62,551 nt of DNA from JALZAH01 sp051000755 (GTDB lineage: Bacteria; Actinomycetota; Acidimicrobiia; Acidimicrobiales; Palsa-688): the NCBI GenBank assembly GCA_051000755.1, contig JBPCNZ010000093.1, forward strand, positions 1 through 62,551, written 5' to 3'. The notes under the pieces were generated by a model. The model saw nothing but the letters and a program-made list of their open reading frames with translations. It did not search any database and was not told the origin of the DNA. The first letter of the stretch is position 1, and the number at the start of each line of letters is the position of its first letter. Made by a program: the position numbers and the translations under genes. Of this stretch, positions 32,123-41,309 are shown piece after piece.

Positions 32123-34461
32123 CCCTGCTCACCCGGGAGCGCCCGGCTGACGTCAGGGTCGACGTCGACGACCATCATCAGCCGGCAGACAACCAGCACC
32201 GGCCCGGGCGGCCGGGCGGTCACGCCCACCTTGCGGCCACGGTCCTGCTGGTCGTTGTCACCCTCTCGGCCACCGCCGGATACGCCCGGGTCTTCGCCGA
32301 CAGCCGCTGGGTGGTGCCGGTCCTCAGCGTCGCCATCGCCGTCCATGTGGTGTCGTGGGGGGCCCGCCGGCTGCAGCTGGCTCCCTGGTGGGGCCCGCTC
32401 ATCGCCGTGGTCGCCGCCGTGATGATCGGCGTTTGGACCGTGGTGGGCGGCACCACGGTCCACGGCCTGCCGCTGGGCGACACCTGGCGCACGATCCATG
32501 CTGCTCTGGACAACGCCCAGCGGGTGACGCCAACCGTCGTCGCCCCCGTTCCGGACCTGGTGGGGTTCCGCCTCCTCGCCGCGTGGGGCGTGGGGCTCGT
32601 CGCTCTGCTCGGGGACTGGGCCGCCTTCCGCCTTCGTTCCACCCTCCAGTCCCTGGCGCCCGGGTTCGCCCTCTTCGTGGTGTGCTGCGTGTTGGGTACG
32701 ACCTCCGGTCGGGCCTGGGCGGTGGCCGCCATGGTGGCGTCGATGACGGCGTTCGTGCTGGTCCACCACAACACCGTCGGCCGAGCCGGCATCGCGTGGT
32801 TCGCCAACCGCGACCACGGATCGGTGGCTTGGGGGGTGGGCATCGGGGCCGCCCTCCTGGCCTTGGCTGCCGCCACGATCGTCGTTCCCACCGTTGCCCC
32901 TTCCGAGGGGCGAGGTCTCCTCGGCTGGAAGCACGGACCGGCCGGTGCCGGGGGGTCCCGCTCGGTGATCAGCCCCATCGTCGATCTGCGCACCCGGCTG
33001 GTCGCCGACGCTGGCGTGCCCGTGATGACCGTTGCCAGCCCGGTCCCGTCGTACTGGCGGCTCACGTCACTCGACACCTTCACCGGCATCCAGTGGCAGT
33101 CGACCAACTCCTACCTGAGCATCGGCCGCCGGCTTCCCGGGATCGGGGCGCCCCCTCCCGGCACCCGCCAGGTCCTGGAGAAGTTCCACCTGCAGACCCT
33201 TGATTCCATCTGGCTTCCCGCTGCCTTCTCCCCCGAAGCGGTCACCGGCGGAGGTCACGTCACCTACGACCCTGTCTCGGGCAGCCTGCTGACCAACCGG
33301 GCGACCGCCGACGGTCTGAGCTACAACGTGACGTCGCTGCAGTACCTCGCCAGCCTCGACACCCGTGCGCTGGAGAAGGCCGCACCGCCGCCGTCGGACG
33401 GGACCCTCGCCCATGACCTGGCCCTGCCCCGCCTGCCGGCCCAGATCCACCAGCTGGCCGTCCGCATCACCGCAGGCAAGACGACCGAGTACGACAAGGC
33501 TCTGGCCCTGCAGGCGTTCTTCCTGGGTCCGATGTTCAGCTACAGCCTCAGCCCCCCCAGCGACGGGTACGGCACCGAAGCCCTGGCCAACTTCCTGTTC
33601 GACACCCGCATCGGCTACTGCCAGCAGTTCGCCGGGGCCTACGCCGTCATGGCCCGCTCCATCGGCCTGCCCACCCGCCTGGCGGTGGGATTCACGGCCG
33701 GGGCCCGGACCGGCGCCGGGAGCTACCAGGTGACCGACGCCGACGCCCACACCTGGCCGGAGGTGTACTTCACCGGCTACGGGTGGCTGCCGTTCGAACC
33801 CACGAAGGGGGGGTTCGAGGTCCCGGGGGCCACCGGATACACCGGCCAGACCGCGACCGGCACGGCGAGCTCCCCCGCCCCGACGCCGGTCCTCCAGGCG
33901 CCGGCCCCTCCGGCCGCTCACGTGGCGACCACCGCACCCCCCGTGGACGGGGGGCCCGTGTCCGTCGCCCCAGCCCCGTCACCATCGCGTTCGCCTGCCC
34001 TCGGGCCCGGGATCATCGCCGCGCTGGTCGTCGCCGGCGCCGCCCTCGTCTGGGTGGCGCTCATCAGCGGAGGACGGGCCCTGCGGTGGAGGAGACGGCG
34101 GCGAAGGGCTTCGCTCCACAGCCATGGGGGAGCGGCGGAGGTCATGGTCATCTGGGCCGAGACGGAGGAGCTGCTGGACTGGTGGGGCATCCGTCGCCGG
34201 GTCTCCGAGACGTTCGCCGAGGTGGCCAAGCGGGCCACCTCCCGCGGCGGTCCCCCACCCTGGACGGAGCTGGAGGCCCTGGCCGGCTGGGCCAGCGAGG
34301 CGGACTACGCCGAGGGGGCCCTGAGACCCAACGTCGTCAACCAGGCCCGTTCGGCCCAGGGCAGGCTGGTTGTCTCCCTACGCCGGGCCGCGCCGGCCCG
34401 GCTCTGGTTGCGCTGGCACGGCGACCCTCGCCTGGCGTGGCGGGGGGCTCGCCGGCGCTGA
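32119..34461 (+). CDS. Transglutaminase-like membrane protein
   Basis: A 780-aa membrane protein with about six N-terminal hydrophobic segments, an extracytoplasmic transglutaminase-like cysteine-protease domain, then a Pro-rich linker, one more membrane segment and a basic cytoplasmic end. The catalytic triad is visible: Cys in IGYCQQFAGAYAVMARSIGLPTR, His in DADAHTWPEVYF, and the Asp/Glu position following in GYGWLPFEPT. It probably acts on envelope proteins or peptides, with MoxR and DUF58 as partners. The GTG at 32119 overlaps the DUF58 stop as GTGA. Confidence 0.9.
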   Translation: MTLLTRERPADVRVDVDDHHQPADNQHRPGRPGGHAHLAATVLLVVVTLSATAGYARVFADSRWVVPVLSVAIAVHVVSWGARRLQLAPWWGPLIAVVAAVMIGVWTVVGGTTVHGLPLGDTWRTIHAALDNAQRVTPTVVAPVPDLVGFRLLAAWGVGLVALLGDWAAFRLRSTLQSLAPGFALFVVCCVLGTTSGRAWAVAAMVASMTAFVLVHHNTVGRAGIAWFANRDHGSVAWGVGIGAALLALAAATIVVPTVAPSEGRGLLGWKHGPAGAGGSRSVISPIVDLRTRLVADAGVPVMTVASPVPSYWRLTSLDTFTGIQWQSTNSYLSIGRRLPGIGAPPPGTRQVLEKFHLQTLDSIWLPAAFSPEAVTGGGHVTYDPVSGSLLTNRATADGLSYNVTSLQYLASLDTRALEKAAPPPSDGTLAHDLALPRLPAQIHQLAVRITAGKTTEYDKALALQAFFLGPMFSYSLSPPSDGYGTEALANFLFDTRIGYCQQFAGAYAVMARSIGLPTRLAVGFTAGARTGAGSYQVTDADAHTWPEVYFTGYGWLPFEPTKGGFEVPGATGYTGQTATGTASSPAPTPVLQAPAPPAAHVATTAPPVDGGPVSVAPAPSPSRSPALGPGIIAALVVAGAALVWVALISGGRALRWRRRRRRASLHSHGGAAEVMVIWAETEELLDWWGIRRRVSETFAEVAKRATSRGGPPPWTELEALAGWASEADYAEGALRPNVVNQARSAQGRLVVSLRRAAPARLWLRWHGDPRLAWRGARRR

Positions 34462-34484
34462 ACGGCCTCCGCCTGGAAGGGCCC

Positions 34485-34859
34485 TCAGCGCTCGTTGCCG
34501 AAGCGGCGCCGGAGACGCCGGCCGGTGTCGCTGAGCACGTCGTTGACCTTGTGCTCCTTGACCGTCTTGTTCAATTGGGCCAGGCCGTGGGCGCCCATCT
34601 TGCGCAGGTTCTGGGTGAACACTATGGCGGAGACCACCATGATCACGAACCCGACCACGCCGAGGATCCAGCTCGATGCGAATGACGCCAGCAGGACCGC
34701 CAGGCCCAGCACGAAGGCGAGCATCGCCCACTTGCAGTTGCGGGCCAGGTAGCGGGGCAACGTCGTCTCACCGATTCGCCGAGCCGATTGCGGGTCGGTC
34801 GTGTAGAAGCGTTGCTCGATCTGGTTGAGGATGCGCTCCTCATCTTCGGAAAGCGGCAC
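34485..34859 (-). CDS. DUF3040 small membrane protein
   Basis: A 124-aa protein beginning VPLSEDEERILNQIEQRFYTTDP, the start typical of actinobacterial DUF3040 proteins, with two adjacent membrane segments (WAMLAFVLGLAVLLASFASS and ILGVVGFVIMVVSAIVF) and a basic C-terminus. Function unknown. The GTG at 34859 follows GGAGG at eight bases. It faces the transglutaminase gene tail to tail with a 23-base gap. The 147 bases upstream to dinB hold nothing I can name. Confidence 0.88.
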   Translation of the reverse strand: MPLSEDEERILNQIEQRFYTTDPQSARRIGETTLPRYLARNCKWAMLAFVLGLAVLLASFASSWILGVVGFVIMVVSAIVFTQNLRKMGAHGLAQLNKTVKEHKVNDVLSDTGRRLRRRFGNER

Positions 34860-35006
34860 TGTCCTGGCCTCCGTCGTCCTGCGTAACCTCGAGCAAATCC
34901 CGGGGCCTATGTCTCTCGTGCGCCTGCTCAAGGCGCACCACCATCTTTGCCCGGTCCTGACGCTACTGCAACGCGCTTCGCTCACTGGGCCGCGCCATCC
35001 CCTTCC

Positions 35007-36350
35007 TCACCGCTCGTCGCCCGCCGCTGGCCCCGCCTCGGGAGCGGCCGGGCCCCACTGGGTGTCCCCCAGCAGTTTGAGGTGCAGGCCCCCCCGGCCG
35101 AGCAGGGCCGCGGGCCCGACCGCCGTTTCACCGTAGCGTTGACGAACCTCGCTCAGCGCCGCCCCCGCGGCATCCCATGCCCGGGCGCCGCCCTCGCGGT
35201 CGGGACGGCGATGGGCTTCCCCGGCCCCGCTGCCGTCGAGGGTCAGTTGCATCTGCTCACCGGGATGGTCGCCGGGCTCGGTCAGGTTGGAGGCGGTGAC
35301 GCCGAAGAGCCTGACGCCCGGCGTGAGGTCGATAGCCGCGAGGATCCGCCCAGCCACCTTGGCGATGACCGGCCCGATGTCGGTGGGACGAGGCACGGTG
35401 CGACTCCTGGTGATGGTCTGAAAGGACCCGTAGCGGACCTTGACGGTGATGGTCCGCCCGGCCATCCCGTTGGCCCGCAACCGGGCTGCGACGGCGTCGG
35501 CCATCCGTACCACCTCCGCCTCCAGCTCCGATCGCTCGTAGCGGTCGTGGGCATAGGTCTCCTCGTGGCCGATGGACTTGGTCGGTCGGTCGGCCACCAC
35601 CGGCCGGTCGTCGCGAGCGTGGGCCAACTCATGGAGGTGGCGGCCGTGGGCCCGACCCACGCTGGCCTCCAGGGTGGCGAGCGGGATCGTGGCCAGGTCA
35701 GCGATGCTGATCACTCCCAGGCGGGACAAACGGGCCAGCGTCGCAGGGCCGACGCCCCAGAGGGCCTCCACGGCCATGGGGTGGAGAAACGCCAGCTCCC
35801 CCCCGGCGACCACCTCGAAGACACCCGGGCCGGGACGGGGCCCGGGGCGCGACGGGTCGGGCGACGTGCGGGGCTTGGCCGCCTGGGAGGCCAGCTTGGC
35901 CAGGAACTTCGACGGAGCGACGCCGACCGAGCACGCCAGCCCCAGCTCGGAGGCCACCCTCTCCTTGATCGTCCAGGCCAGGGCGGAGGCGGGACCGAAC
36001 AGGCGGGTGGCCCCGGTGACATCGAGGAAGGCCTCATCGAGGGAGATACCCTCCACCAGCGGCGTGTAGTGCTCGAAGATGGCGTGGAGCTGGGCGCTGA
36101 TCTGGCGGTAACGATCGAAACGGCCGGCCACGAAGGTAGCCGCCGGGCACAGGCGACGGGCACGGCCGGACGGCATGGCCGAGCGGACGCCGAAGGCTCG
36201 GGCTTCGTAGCTGCACGAGGCGACCACTCCCCGGGCCCCGGTCCCCCCCACGATCAAGGGCCGACCTGCCAGTGACGGATCGTCGAGGGCCTCTACGGCC
36301 GCGTAGAAGGCGTCCATGTCCACATGGAGCACGTGACGGGCGGGGGTCAC
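35007..36350 (-). CDS. dinB: DNA polymerase IV (Y-family translesion polymerase)
   Basis: Copies past damaged DNA with low fidelity. The 447-aa product has LHVDMDAFYAAVEAL (first metal Asp and steric-gate region), SYEARAFGVRSAMP, VEGISLDEAFLDVTG (catalytic Asp-Glu), LACSVGVAPSKFLAKLAS, the little-finger region, and QMQLTLD, a candidate sliding-clamp-binding peptide. The GTG at 36350 overlaps the stop of the PIG-L gene as GTGA. No SOS box was found upstream of that operon. Confidence 0.95.
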   Translation of the reverse strand: MTPARHVLHVDMDAFYAAVEALDDPSLAGRPLIVGGTGARGVVASCSYEARAFGVRSAMPSGRARRLCPAATFVAGRFDRYRQISAQLHAIFEHYTPLVEGISLDEAFLDVTGATRLFGPASALAWTIKERVASELGLACSVGVAPSKFLAKLASQAAKPRTSPDPSRPGPRPGPGVFEVVAGGELAFLHPMAVEALWGVGPATLARLSRLGVISIADLATIPLATLEASVGRAHGRHLHELAHARDDRPVVADRPTKSIGHEETYAHDRYERSELEAEVVRMADAVAARLRANGMAGRTITVKVRYGSFQTITRSRTVPRPTDIGPVIAKVAGRILAAIDLTPGVRLFGVTASNLTEPGDHPGEQMQLTLDGSGAGEAHRRPDREGGARAWDAAGAALSEVRQRYGETAVGPAALLGRGGLHLKLLGDTQWGPAAPEAGPAAGDER

Positions 36351-37057
36351 GACTCGAGCTGGACCCGGCGGAAGCCCTCGGCGAAGGGCACGCCCGCCCG
36401 CCGACCGGCATCCTCGGCCCGCTGGCGGACCACGCCGCGCAACCACTCACCGGGATCGCCGACCTGGCTGGTGTGACACGACAGGGCCTCGGCCTTGACG
36501 TCGATCGTGTCGCTGATGTCGACCCACACGTCGGGTTCGAGGGTGCCGGAGAGGTACAGCGAGCGGACGGCATGGGCGGCGCCGGCGCCGGGGAAATAGT
36601 GAGGGTTGCCGGCCGCCGGCGCCACGGCGTCGATGGTGGCCCACCCGACGATGCGGTGGTCCCGGTGGTTCACGTAGTGCTGGCCGAAGAACACCGCCGT
36701 CGGGTCCGATCCGACGACGACCTCGGGACGCACCCGGCGGATCACCTCGACCAGGCGCCGACGCAGGTCGCCCCCGTCATCGAGGTCGCCGTCGGGGTAG
36801 CCGAGCCAGTGGTGGGCCCGCACGCCGAGGACGGCGCCGGCCGCTTCGACCTCTCTCCGGCGCCGCTCGGTCAGCAGCACAGGGTCGTCGGCGGGATCCA
36901 CCGAACCCTTGTCCCCCTCGGCGGCGATGCACACGTCGATGACCGCACCGGCCCGGGCCCAGGCGGCGAGGGTGCCACCGGCTGCCACGTCCGGGTCGTC
37001 GGGGTGAGCGTAGACAGCCAGTACCGAAGCAGGCACCGTTGGCACGATCTCCGCCAC
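36347..37057 (-). CDS. PIG-L/LmbE-type zinc deacetylase
   Basis: A 236-aa metal-dependent N-acetyl-sugar deacetylase of the MshB/Mca family. The zinc motif AHPDDPDVAAGG is at residues about 17-28, and the second ligand set is HRDHRIVGW. GDKGSVDP and FGQHYVNHRDH fit the family. MshB-type members make mycothiol and Mca-type members detoxify mycothiol conjugates; which applies cannot be told. The GTG at 37057 is preceded by TAGGCT at six bases. The gene is translationally coupled to dinB. Confidence 0.88.
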   Translation of the reverse strand: MAEIVPTVPASVLAVYAHPDDPDVAAGGTLAAWARAGAVIDVCIAAEGDKGSVDPADDPVLLTERRRREVEAAGAVLGVRAHHWLGYPDGDLDDGGDLRRRLVEVIRRVRPEVVVGSDPTAVFFGQHYVNHRDHRIVGWATIDAVAPAAGNPHYFPGAGAAHAVRSLYLSGTLEPDVWVDISDTIDVKAEALSCHTSQVGDPGEWLRGVVRQRAEDAGRRAGVPFAEGFRRVQLES

Positions 37058-37063
37058 CTGGCG

Positions 37064-37069
37064 AGCCTA
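37064..37069 (-). promoter_or_regulatory. Leaderless-type -10 element for the PIG-L gene
   Basis: TAGGCT on the minus strand, six bases before the GTG at 37057. The 275 bases from here to the cyclase gene show no other gene. Confidence 0.45.
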
Positions 37070-37332
37070 CCGGGGATGCGCCGGCGCGTCGGCCAGCGCT
37101 CGCCGGCGCCGGGGGGCGGTCGAGCTGGCGTCGATCCCCGCCGACGAAGAGGCCGAGACTACGGTCGTCGACCGTGGGCCCTGACCGTCGTCACCGACAT
37201 TCCGCCAGCCGGGCCCCGCTGTCGACCCCGGGGAGCGGGCGCCCTCCTACCGGCCCGCTCCGAACCCACCTGGGCGCCCCTAAGGGCGCAACCCTGGTTG
37301 GCGGCCACCCGGCCGGCGGGCGCCTGGCCGGC

Positions 37333-38862
37333 GTGACCCGGGGCGCCCGGATCGTCGGCCGCCCTCGCCTGGCGCTCGGCGCCCTCGCCCTGCTGGCCAA
37401 CCTCGTGCCCGGCATCGCCCTGTTCTTCTACCTGCAATTCCTCGGTCCGGGGTCCGATTCGGGGGTGGTCCCCAACCCGGTCCGTACCAACGGCAAGGTC
37501 CTCCTCGCTCTGATCGCCTTCCTCCTCTGCACCGTCCCTGTCGGCGCCGTGCTCACCGCCAAGAGCCTCGTCCCGGTGGCGCGGTGGTTGAGCCAGGAGC
37601 GACCGGCGACGCCCGAGGAGCAGCTCGTCGTGTTGCGTCAACCTCTCCGCCAGGCTCTCATCGCCCTGGCGTTCTGGGCCGTCGCCGCCGTCCTCTTCGG
37701 CTCCCTGGAGTCGGCCCTGGGCTACAGCTCCCAACGGGTGGCGGCCGTGGTGATCGGCATCATCCTGGCCGGTATCGCCAGCTGCTCGCTCAGCGTGCTG
37801 CTCGTCGAACGGCTGTTCCGGCCCCTGATCGCTGAAGCCCTGGGCGGCGATCTCCCCTCGCGTCCCTACGGCATCGGCGTGGCCCCCCGGATCCTGCTCA
37901 GCTGGGCGTTCGGCTCGGGCGTTCCCCTCCTTGGTCTGCTCCTCACGCCCGTCCTGGCCGGGAAGCGCTCCCTGGCCAGCTTCGCTGAGCCTTTGGCTCT
38001 GCTGTGCGGCGCAGGCCTGCTGTCCGGTTTCACCATCATCGCCGGCGCGGCCAGGACGATCGCCGAACCTCTCGACGACATCCGCCGGGCCCTGGCCCGC
38101 GTCGAGGCCGGGGACCTCGACGTCGCTGTCGCCGTCAACGACGCCTCCGAGGTCGGCCAGCTCCAAGCGGGCGTCAACCGGATGGTCGCCGGTTTGCGCC
38201 AACGCCGGGACCTCGAGGATCTCTTCGGCCGCTATGTGGGTCGACAGGTGGCGAGCGGAGCCATCGAGCGGGGACTGGAGCTCTCCGGGGAGAAGGTGGA
38301 TGCGACCGCGCTGTTCGTCGACCTCATCGGCTCCACCGCCCTCGCCGAGGCCCTCCCGCCCGAGCAGGTGGTCCGAGCCCTGAACGTCTATTTCGCCGCC
38401 GTCATCGCCGCGGTGAGCTCCGAGGACGGCTGGGTCAACAAGTTCGAGGGCGACGGTGCGCTGTGCATCTTCGGGCCCCCCACGGGGACGACCGACCATG
38501 CCTGCCGGGCCCTGCGAGCCGCCATCGCCATCCGCGGCGCCGTTGACGCGGCGACAACCGAGAACGTCGATCTGGCCGCTGCCGTGGGGGTGTCGTCGGG
38601 TCCGGTCGTCGCCGGCAACATCGGGTCCCGGCAGCGCTTCGAGTACACGGTGATCGGCGATCCGGTCAACGAGGCTTCCCGTCTGACCGAGATGGCCAAG
38701 ACCCATCCGAGCCGGGTTCTCGCCAGTGGCGCCACCGTCTCCGCCGCGGGAGCGGAAGGGCGGAGGTGGAGCGTCGTCGACACCCGGGTCCTGCGGGGCC
38801 GGAGCCGGCCCACGTCGGTCTTCTCGCCCAAGGACGACGCCGGAGCAGGTCCGCCGCCATGA
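37333..38862 (+). CDS. Membrane class III adenylate cyclase with HAMP domain
   Basis: Predicted to make cyclic AMP. The 509-aa product has six membrane segments (about residues 10-245), a HAMP linker (TIAEPLDDIRRALARVEAGDLDVAV) and a class III cyclase domain. That domain has the first metal Asp in ATALFVDLIGSTALAE, the Lys and second Asp in VNKFEGDGALCIFG, and the substrate and transition-state residues in YTVIGDPVNEASRL. The layout matches the mycobacterial Rv3645/Rv1319c type. The start is uncertain: GTG 37333 gives a short basic N-terminus before the first segment but has a weak ribosome site. Confidence 0.88.
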   Translation: MTRGARIVGRPRLALGALALLANLVPGIALFFYLQFLGPGSDSGVVPNPVRTNGKVLLALIAFLLCTVPVGAVLTAKSLVPVARWLSQERPATPEEQLVVLRQPLRQALIALAFWAVAAVLFGSLESALGYSSQRVAAVVIGIILAGIASCSLSVLLVERLFRPLIAEALGGDLPSRPYGIGVAPRILLSWAFGSGVPLLGLLLTPVLAGKRSLASFAEPLALLCGAGLLSGFTIIAGAARTIAEPLDDIRRALARVEAGDLDVAVAVNDASEVGQLQAGVNRMVAGLRQRRDLEDLFGRYVGRQVASGAIERGLELSGEKVDATALFVDLIGSTALAEALPPEQVVRALNVYFAAVIAAVSSEDGWVNKFEGDGALCIFGPPTGTTDHACRALRAAIAIRGAVDAATTENVDLAAAVGVSSGPVVAGNIGSRQRFEYTVIGDPVNEASRLTEMAKTHPSRVLASGATVSAAGAEGRRWSVVDTRVLRGRSRPTSVFSPKDDAGAGPPP

Positions 38863-38869
38863 TGGGGCG

Positions 38870-39775
38870 GTGACCGACCGACCTGCCTCGACCCCACCTC
38901 CGCTCCCCGCCCGGTCGGTGACCGACGTGTTCGGCTCGTCCCCCTCCCCCGACCCCCTCGGCGACGAGCTGGCCGCGGTGGCCCTCGATGCGGCCCGGGA
39001 GGCGGCGGCCATCCACGTCGCCGGCTTCGGCGGGGTGCGCAACCGGGTGGACACGAAGTCGTCGGCCACCGACATGGTTTCAGAGGTCGATCGTCAAGCG
39101 GAGACTGCGGTGGTCCGCATCATCACCGGGCGTCGCCCCGACGATGCCATCCTCGGCGAGGAGGGCACGTCGCGTGCGGGGTCGACCGGGGTGCGGTGGG
39201 TCGTCGATCCGCTCGACGGCACCACCAACTACCTCTTCGGGGTCCCGGCCTACTCGGTGTCCATAGCCGCCGAGATCGACGGCGCGGCCGTCGTCGGAGT
39301 CGTGATCGACCCCAGCCGGGGTGAGACGTGGGCCGCCGTCTCCGGTCGCGGGGCCCGCCTCAACGGCACCGCCACCAGCGTGGCCGTGGGCCGCTCGGAG
39401 CTGGCGACGGCGCTGGTCGCAACCGGCTTCGGCTACCGGGCGGAACGGCGCGCCCATCAGGCTCGGGTCGCCGCCACCGTGCTGCCGGCCGTGCGCGACA
39501 TCCGCCGATTCGGCTCCGCCGCCCTCGACCTGTGCTGGGTGGCCGGGGGCCGGGTCGACGCGTACTACGAGTGGGGCCTCAACCCGTGGGACCTCGCCGC
39601 CGGGCGCCTGATCTGCGACGAGGCCGGAGCTCGCACCGGGATCCTCCCAGGCCACACGATCGTCGCGTCGGTGCCGGCCCTGTACGAGCCGCTCGCCGAC
39701 CTCCTCATCAGGGCCGGCGCAGCCGACGTCGAGCCCGGCCCCGAGGAGCGCCACTGGGAGGGCGGGGGCACCTAG
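38870..39775 (+). CDS. Inositol monophosphatase family protein
   Basis: Mg-dependent phosphatase of 301 aa, acting on inositol-1-phosphate or related sugar or histidinol phosphates. Metal-binding motifs are GEEG, WVVDPLDGTTNYLFGVP, and WGLNPWDLAAGRLICDEAGA. The first 30 residues are Pro/Ser-rich and extra to the family. The GTG at 38870 is eight bases after the cyclase stop, so the two are probably cotranscribed. The 3' end meets the phosphofructokinase gene in a shared CTAG. Confidence 0.9.
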   Translation: MTDRPASTPPPLPARSVTDVFGSSPSPDPLGDELAAVALDAAREAAAIHVAGFGGVRNRVDTKSSATDMVSEVDRQAETAVVRIITGRRPDDAILGEEGTSRAGSTGVRWVVDPLDGTTNYLFGVPAYSVSIAAEIDGAAVVGVVIDPSRGETWAAVSGRGARLNGTATSVAVGRSELATALVATGFGYRAERRAHQARVAATVLPAVRDIRRFGSAALDLCWVAGGRVDAYYEWGLNPWDLAAGRLICDEAGARTGILPGHTIVASVPALYEPLADLLIRAGAADVEPGPEERHWEGGGT

Positions 39776-40803
39776 TCGAAGAAGATACCCGCGACGTTGT
39801 GGAACAGGGCGGTGTCGACGGTCTTCAACTCGGTCACCGCCTCGGCCAGCGGCACCCGCACGATGCGGTCGGCCTGCAACGCCACCATCTGATCGAACGC
39901 CCCGTCGTGGACGGCGTCGGTGGCGGCCACGCCGAACCTGGTGGCCAGCACCCGGTCGAAAGCGGTCGGCGTCCCTCCCCGCTGGATGTGGCCCAGCACG
40001 GTCACGCGCGTCTCGAAGCCGGTCCGCTTCTCGATCTCGGGGGCGATGACGTTGGCGATGCCCCCGAGCCGGGGATGACCGAACTGGTCGACCTCGGCCG
40101 ACGCCACCTCCAAGGTGCCCTCGGCGGGCGTCGCCCCCTCGGCCACCACCACGATCGACGCGTAGCGGCCCTTGGCGTGGCGGGCCTTGAGGGCCTCGCA
40201 CACCACCTCGATGTCGAAGGGCTCTTCGGGGACCAGCACCTCCGCGGCCCCTCCGGCGATGCCGGCGTAGGTGGCGATCCACCCCGCGTGGCGTCCCCTG
40301 GCCTCGCAGACGATGAACCAGTCGTGGGACTCGGGGGTGGTGTGGAGCCGGTCGATGGCGTCACTGGCGATCTGCACCGCGGTGTGGAACCCGAACGTGA
40401 CCTCGGTCGCCGACAGGTCGTTGTCGATCGTCTTGGGCACACCCACGACCGAGACACCTTCGCCGGCCAGGCGGTGGGCCACACCGAGGGTGTCCTCGCC
40501 GCCGATGGCCACGAGGGCGTCGACTCCCTGGTTCCGCAACGTGGTCAGGGCCGCGTCGAGGCCCCCGTCGACGTTGAACGGGTTGGTGCGCGACGTCCCC
40601 AGGATGGTCCCGCCCAGGGGCAGGATGCCCCGGCAGCGTTCGATGTCGAGCCGGGTCACCCGATCCTCGATCACCCCCCGCCAGCCGTCCACGAACCCGA
40701 CGAACGAGTCACCGTGGTGATCCTCGCCCTTGCGCACCACCGCCCGGATCACCGCGTTCAGTCCCGGGCAGTCGCCGCCCCCGGTGAGCACCCCAACGTG
40801 CAT
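39772..40803 (-). CDS. 6-phosphofructokinase, predicted pyrophosphate-dependent
   Basis: Phosphorylates fructose 6-phosphate in glycolysis. The 343-aa product has GVLTGGGDCPGLNAVIRAVV, GTSRTNPF, VPKTIDNDL, CEARGRHAGWIA and VLGHIQRGGTPTAFDR. The residues that separate phosphoryl donors are Asp at 104 (GGED) and Lys at 124 (PKTIDND). ATP enzymes have Gly at both, and PPi enzymes have Asp and Lys. This points to pyrophosphate as donor and a reversible reaction (inference from family rules). The ATG at 40803 has GGGAGA upstream. Confidence 0.92.
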   Translation of the reverse strand: MHVGVLTGGGDCPGLNAVIRAVVRKGEDHHGDSFVGFVDGWRGVIEDRVTRLDIERCRGILPLGGTILGTSRTNPFNVDGGLDAALTTLRNQGVDALVAIGGEDTLGVAHRLAGEGVSVVGVPKTIDNDLSATEVTFGFHTAVQIASDAIDRLHTTPESHDWFIVCEARGRHAGWIATYAGIAGGAAEVLVPEEPFDIEVVCEALKARHAKGRYASIVVVAEGATPAEGTLEVASAEVDQFGHPRLGGIANVIAPEIEKRTGFETRVTVLGHIQRGGTPTAFDRVLATRFGVAATDAVHDGAFDQMVALQADRIVRVPLAEAVTELKTVDTALFHNVAGIFFD

Positions 40804-40850
40804 CGTCGGTCTCCCTTTCCCGCCGGCACCTGCCGGAGGTCCCTCGCACC

Positions 40851-41297
40851 CTACCCAGGGTGCTGACCGACCTCCCGACGGAAATCGTCCAAACCGGAAA
40901 AGTCCTTGTAAACACTGGCGAAGCGAACATAGGCGACCTCGTCGAGGGCTCGTAGCCGCCCGAGCACGGCGAAGCCGACCTGATAGCTGGTCACCTCACT
41001 GCCCTCGAGCCGCAGGGCCTCATCGACCTCCCCGGCCAGCGATTCCATGGCCGCAGCCGACACGGGGCGGTTCTTGGCCGCCGCCCGTATGCCGGCCACC
41101 ACCTTGGCCCGGTCGAACAGCTCCTTGCGCCCGGAGCGCTTGACCACCGTGAGGGGAGCCTCCTCGAGCCGCTCATAGGTCGTGAACCGTCGGGCGCAAC
41201 CCAGACACTCACGCCGGCGACGGATCGACGTCCCGTCCTCCACGGTCCGCGAGTCGACCACCCGATCGTCGGTGCTGGTGCACTGCGGACATCGCAC
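40851..41297 (-). CDS. nrdR: NrdR, ribonucleotide reductase repressor
   Basis: A 148-aa regulator of ribonucleotide reductase genes. It has the N-terminal zinc ribbon (MRCPQCTSTDDRVVDSR, then RRECLGCARRFTTYER) and an ATP-cone domain (VVKRSGRKELFDRAKVVAGI). The cone senses ATP/dATP and sets DNA binding. No nrd gene is in the window. The GTG at 41297 follows TAGCGT at six bases, so the message is probably leaderless. Confidence 0.96.
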   Translation of the reverse strand: MRCPQCTSTDDRVVDSRTVEDGTSIRRRRECLGCARRFTTYERLEEAPLTVVKRSGRKELFDRAKVVAGIRAAAKNRPVSAAAMESLAGEVDEALRLEGSEVTSYQVGFAVLGRLRALDEVAYVRFASVYKDFSGLDDFRREVGQHPG

Positions 41298-41303
41298 GCC
41301 CGA

Positions 41304-41309
41304 ACGCTA
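41304..41309 (-). promoter_or_regulatory. Leaderless-type -10 element for nrdR
   Basis: TAGCGT on the minus strand, six bases before the GTG at 41297. It overlaps the last codons of the upstream acyltransferase gene. Confidence 0.5.
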
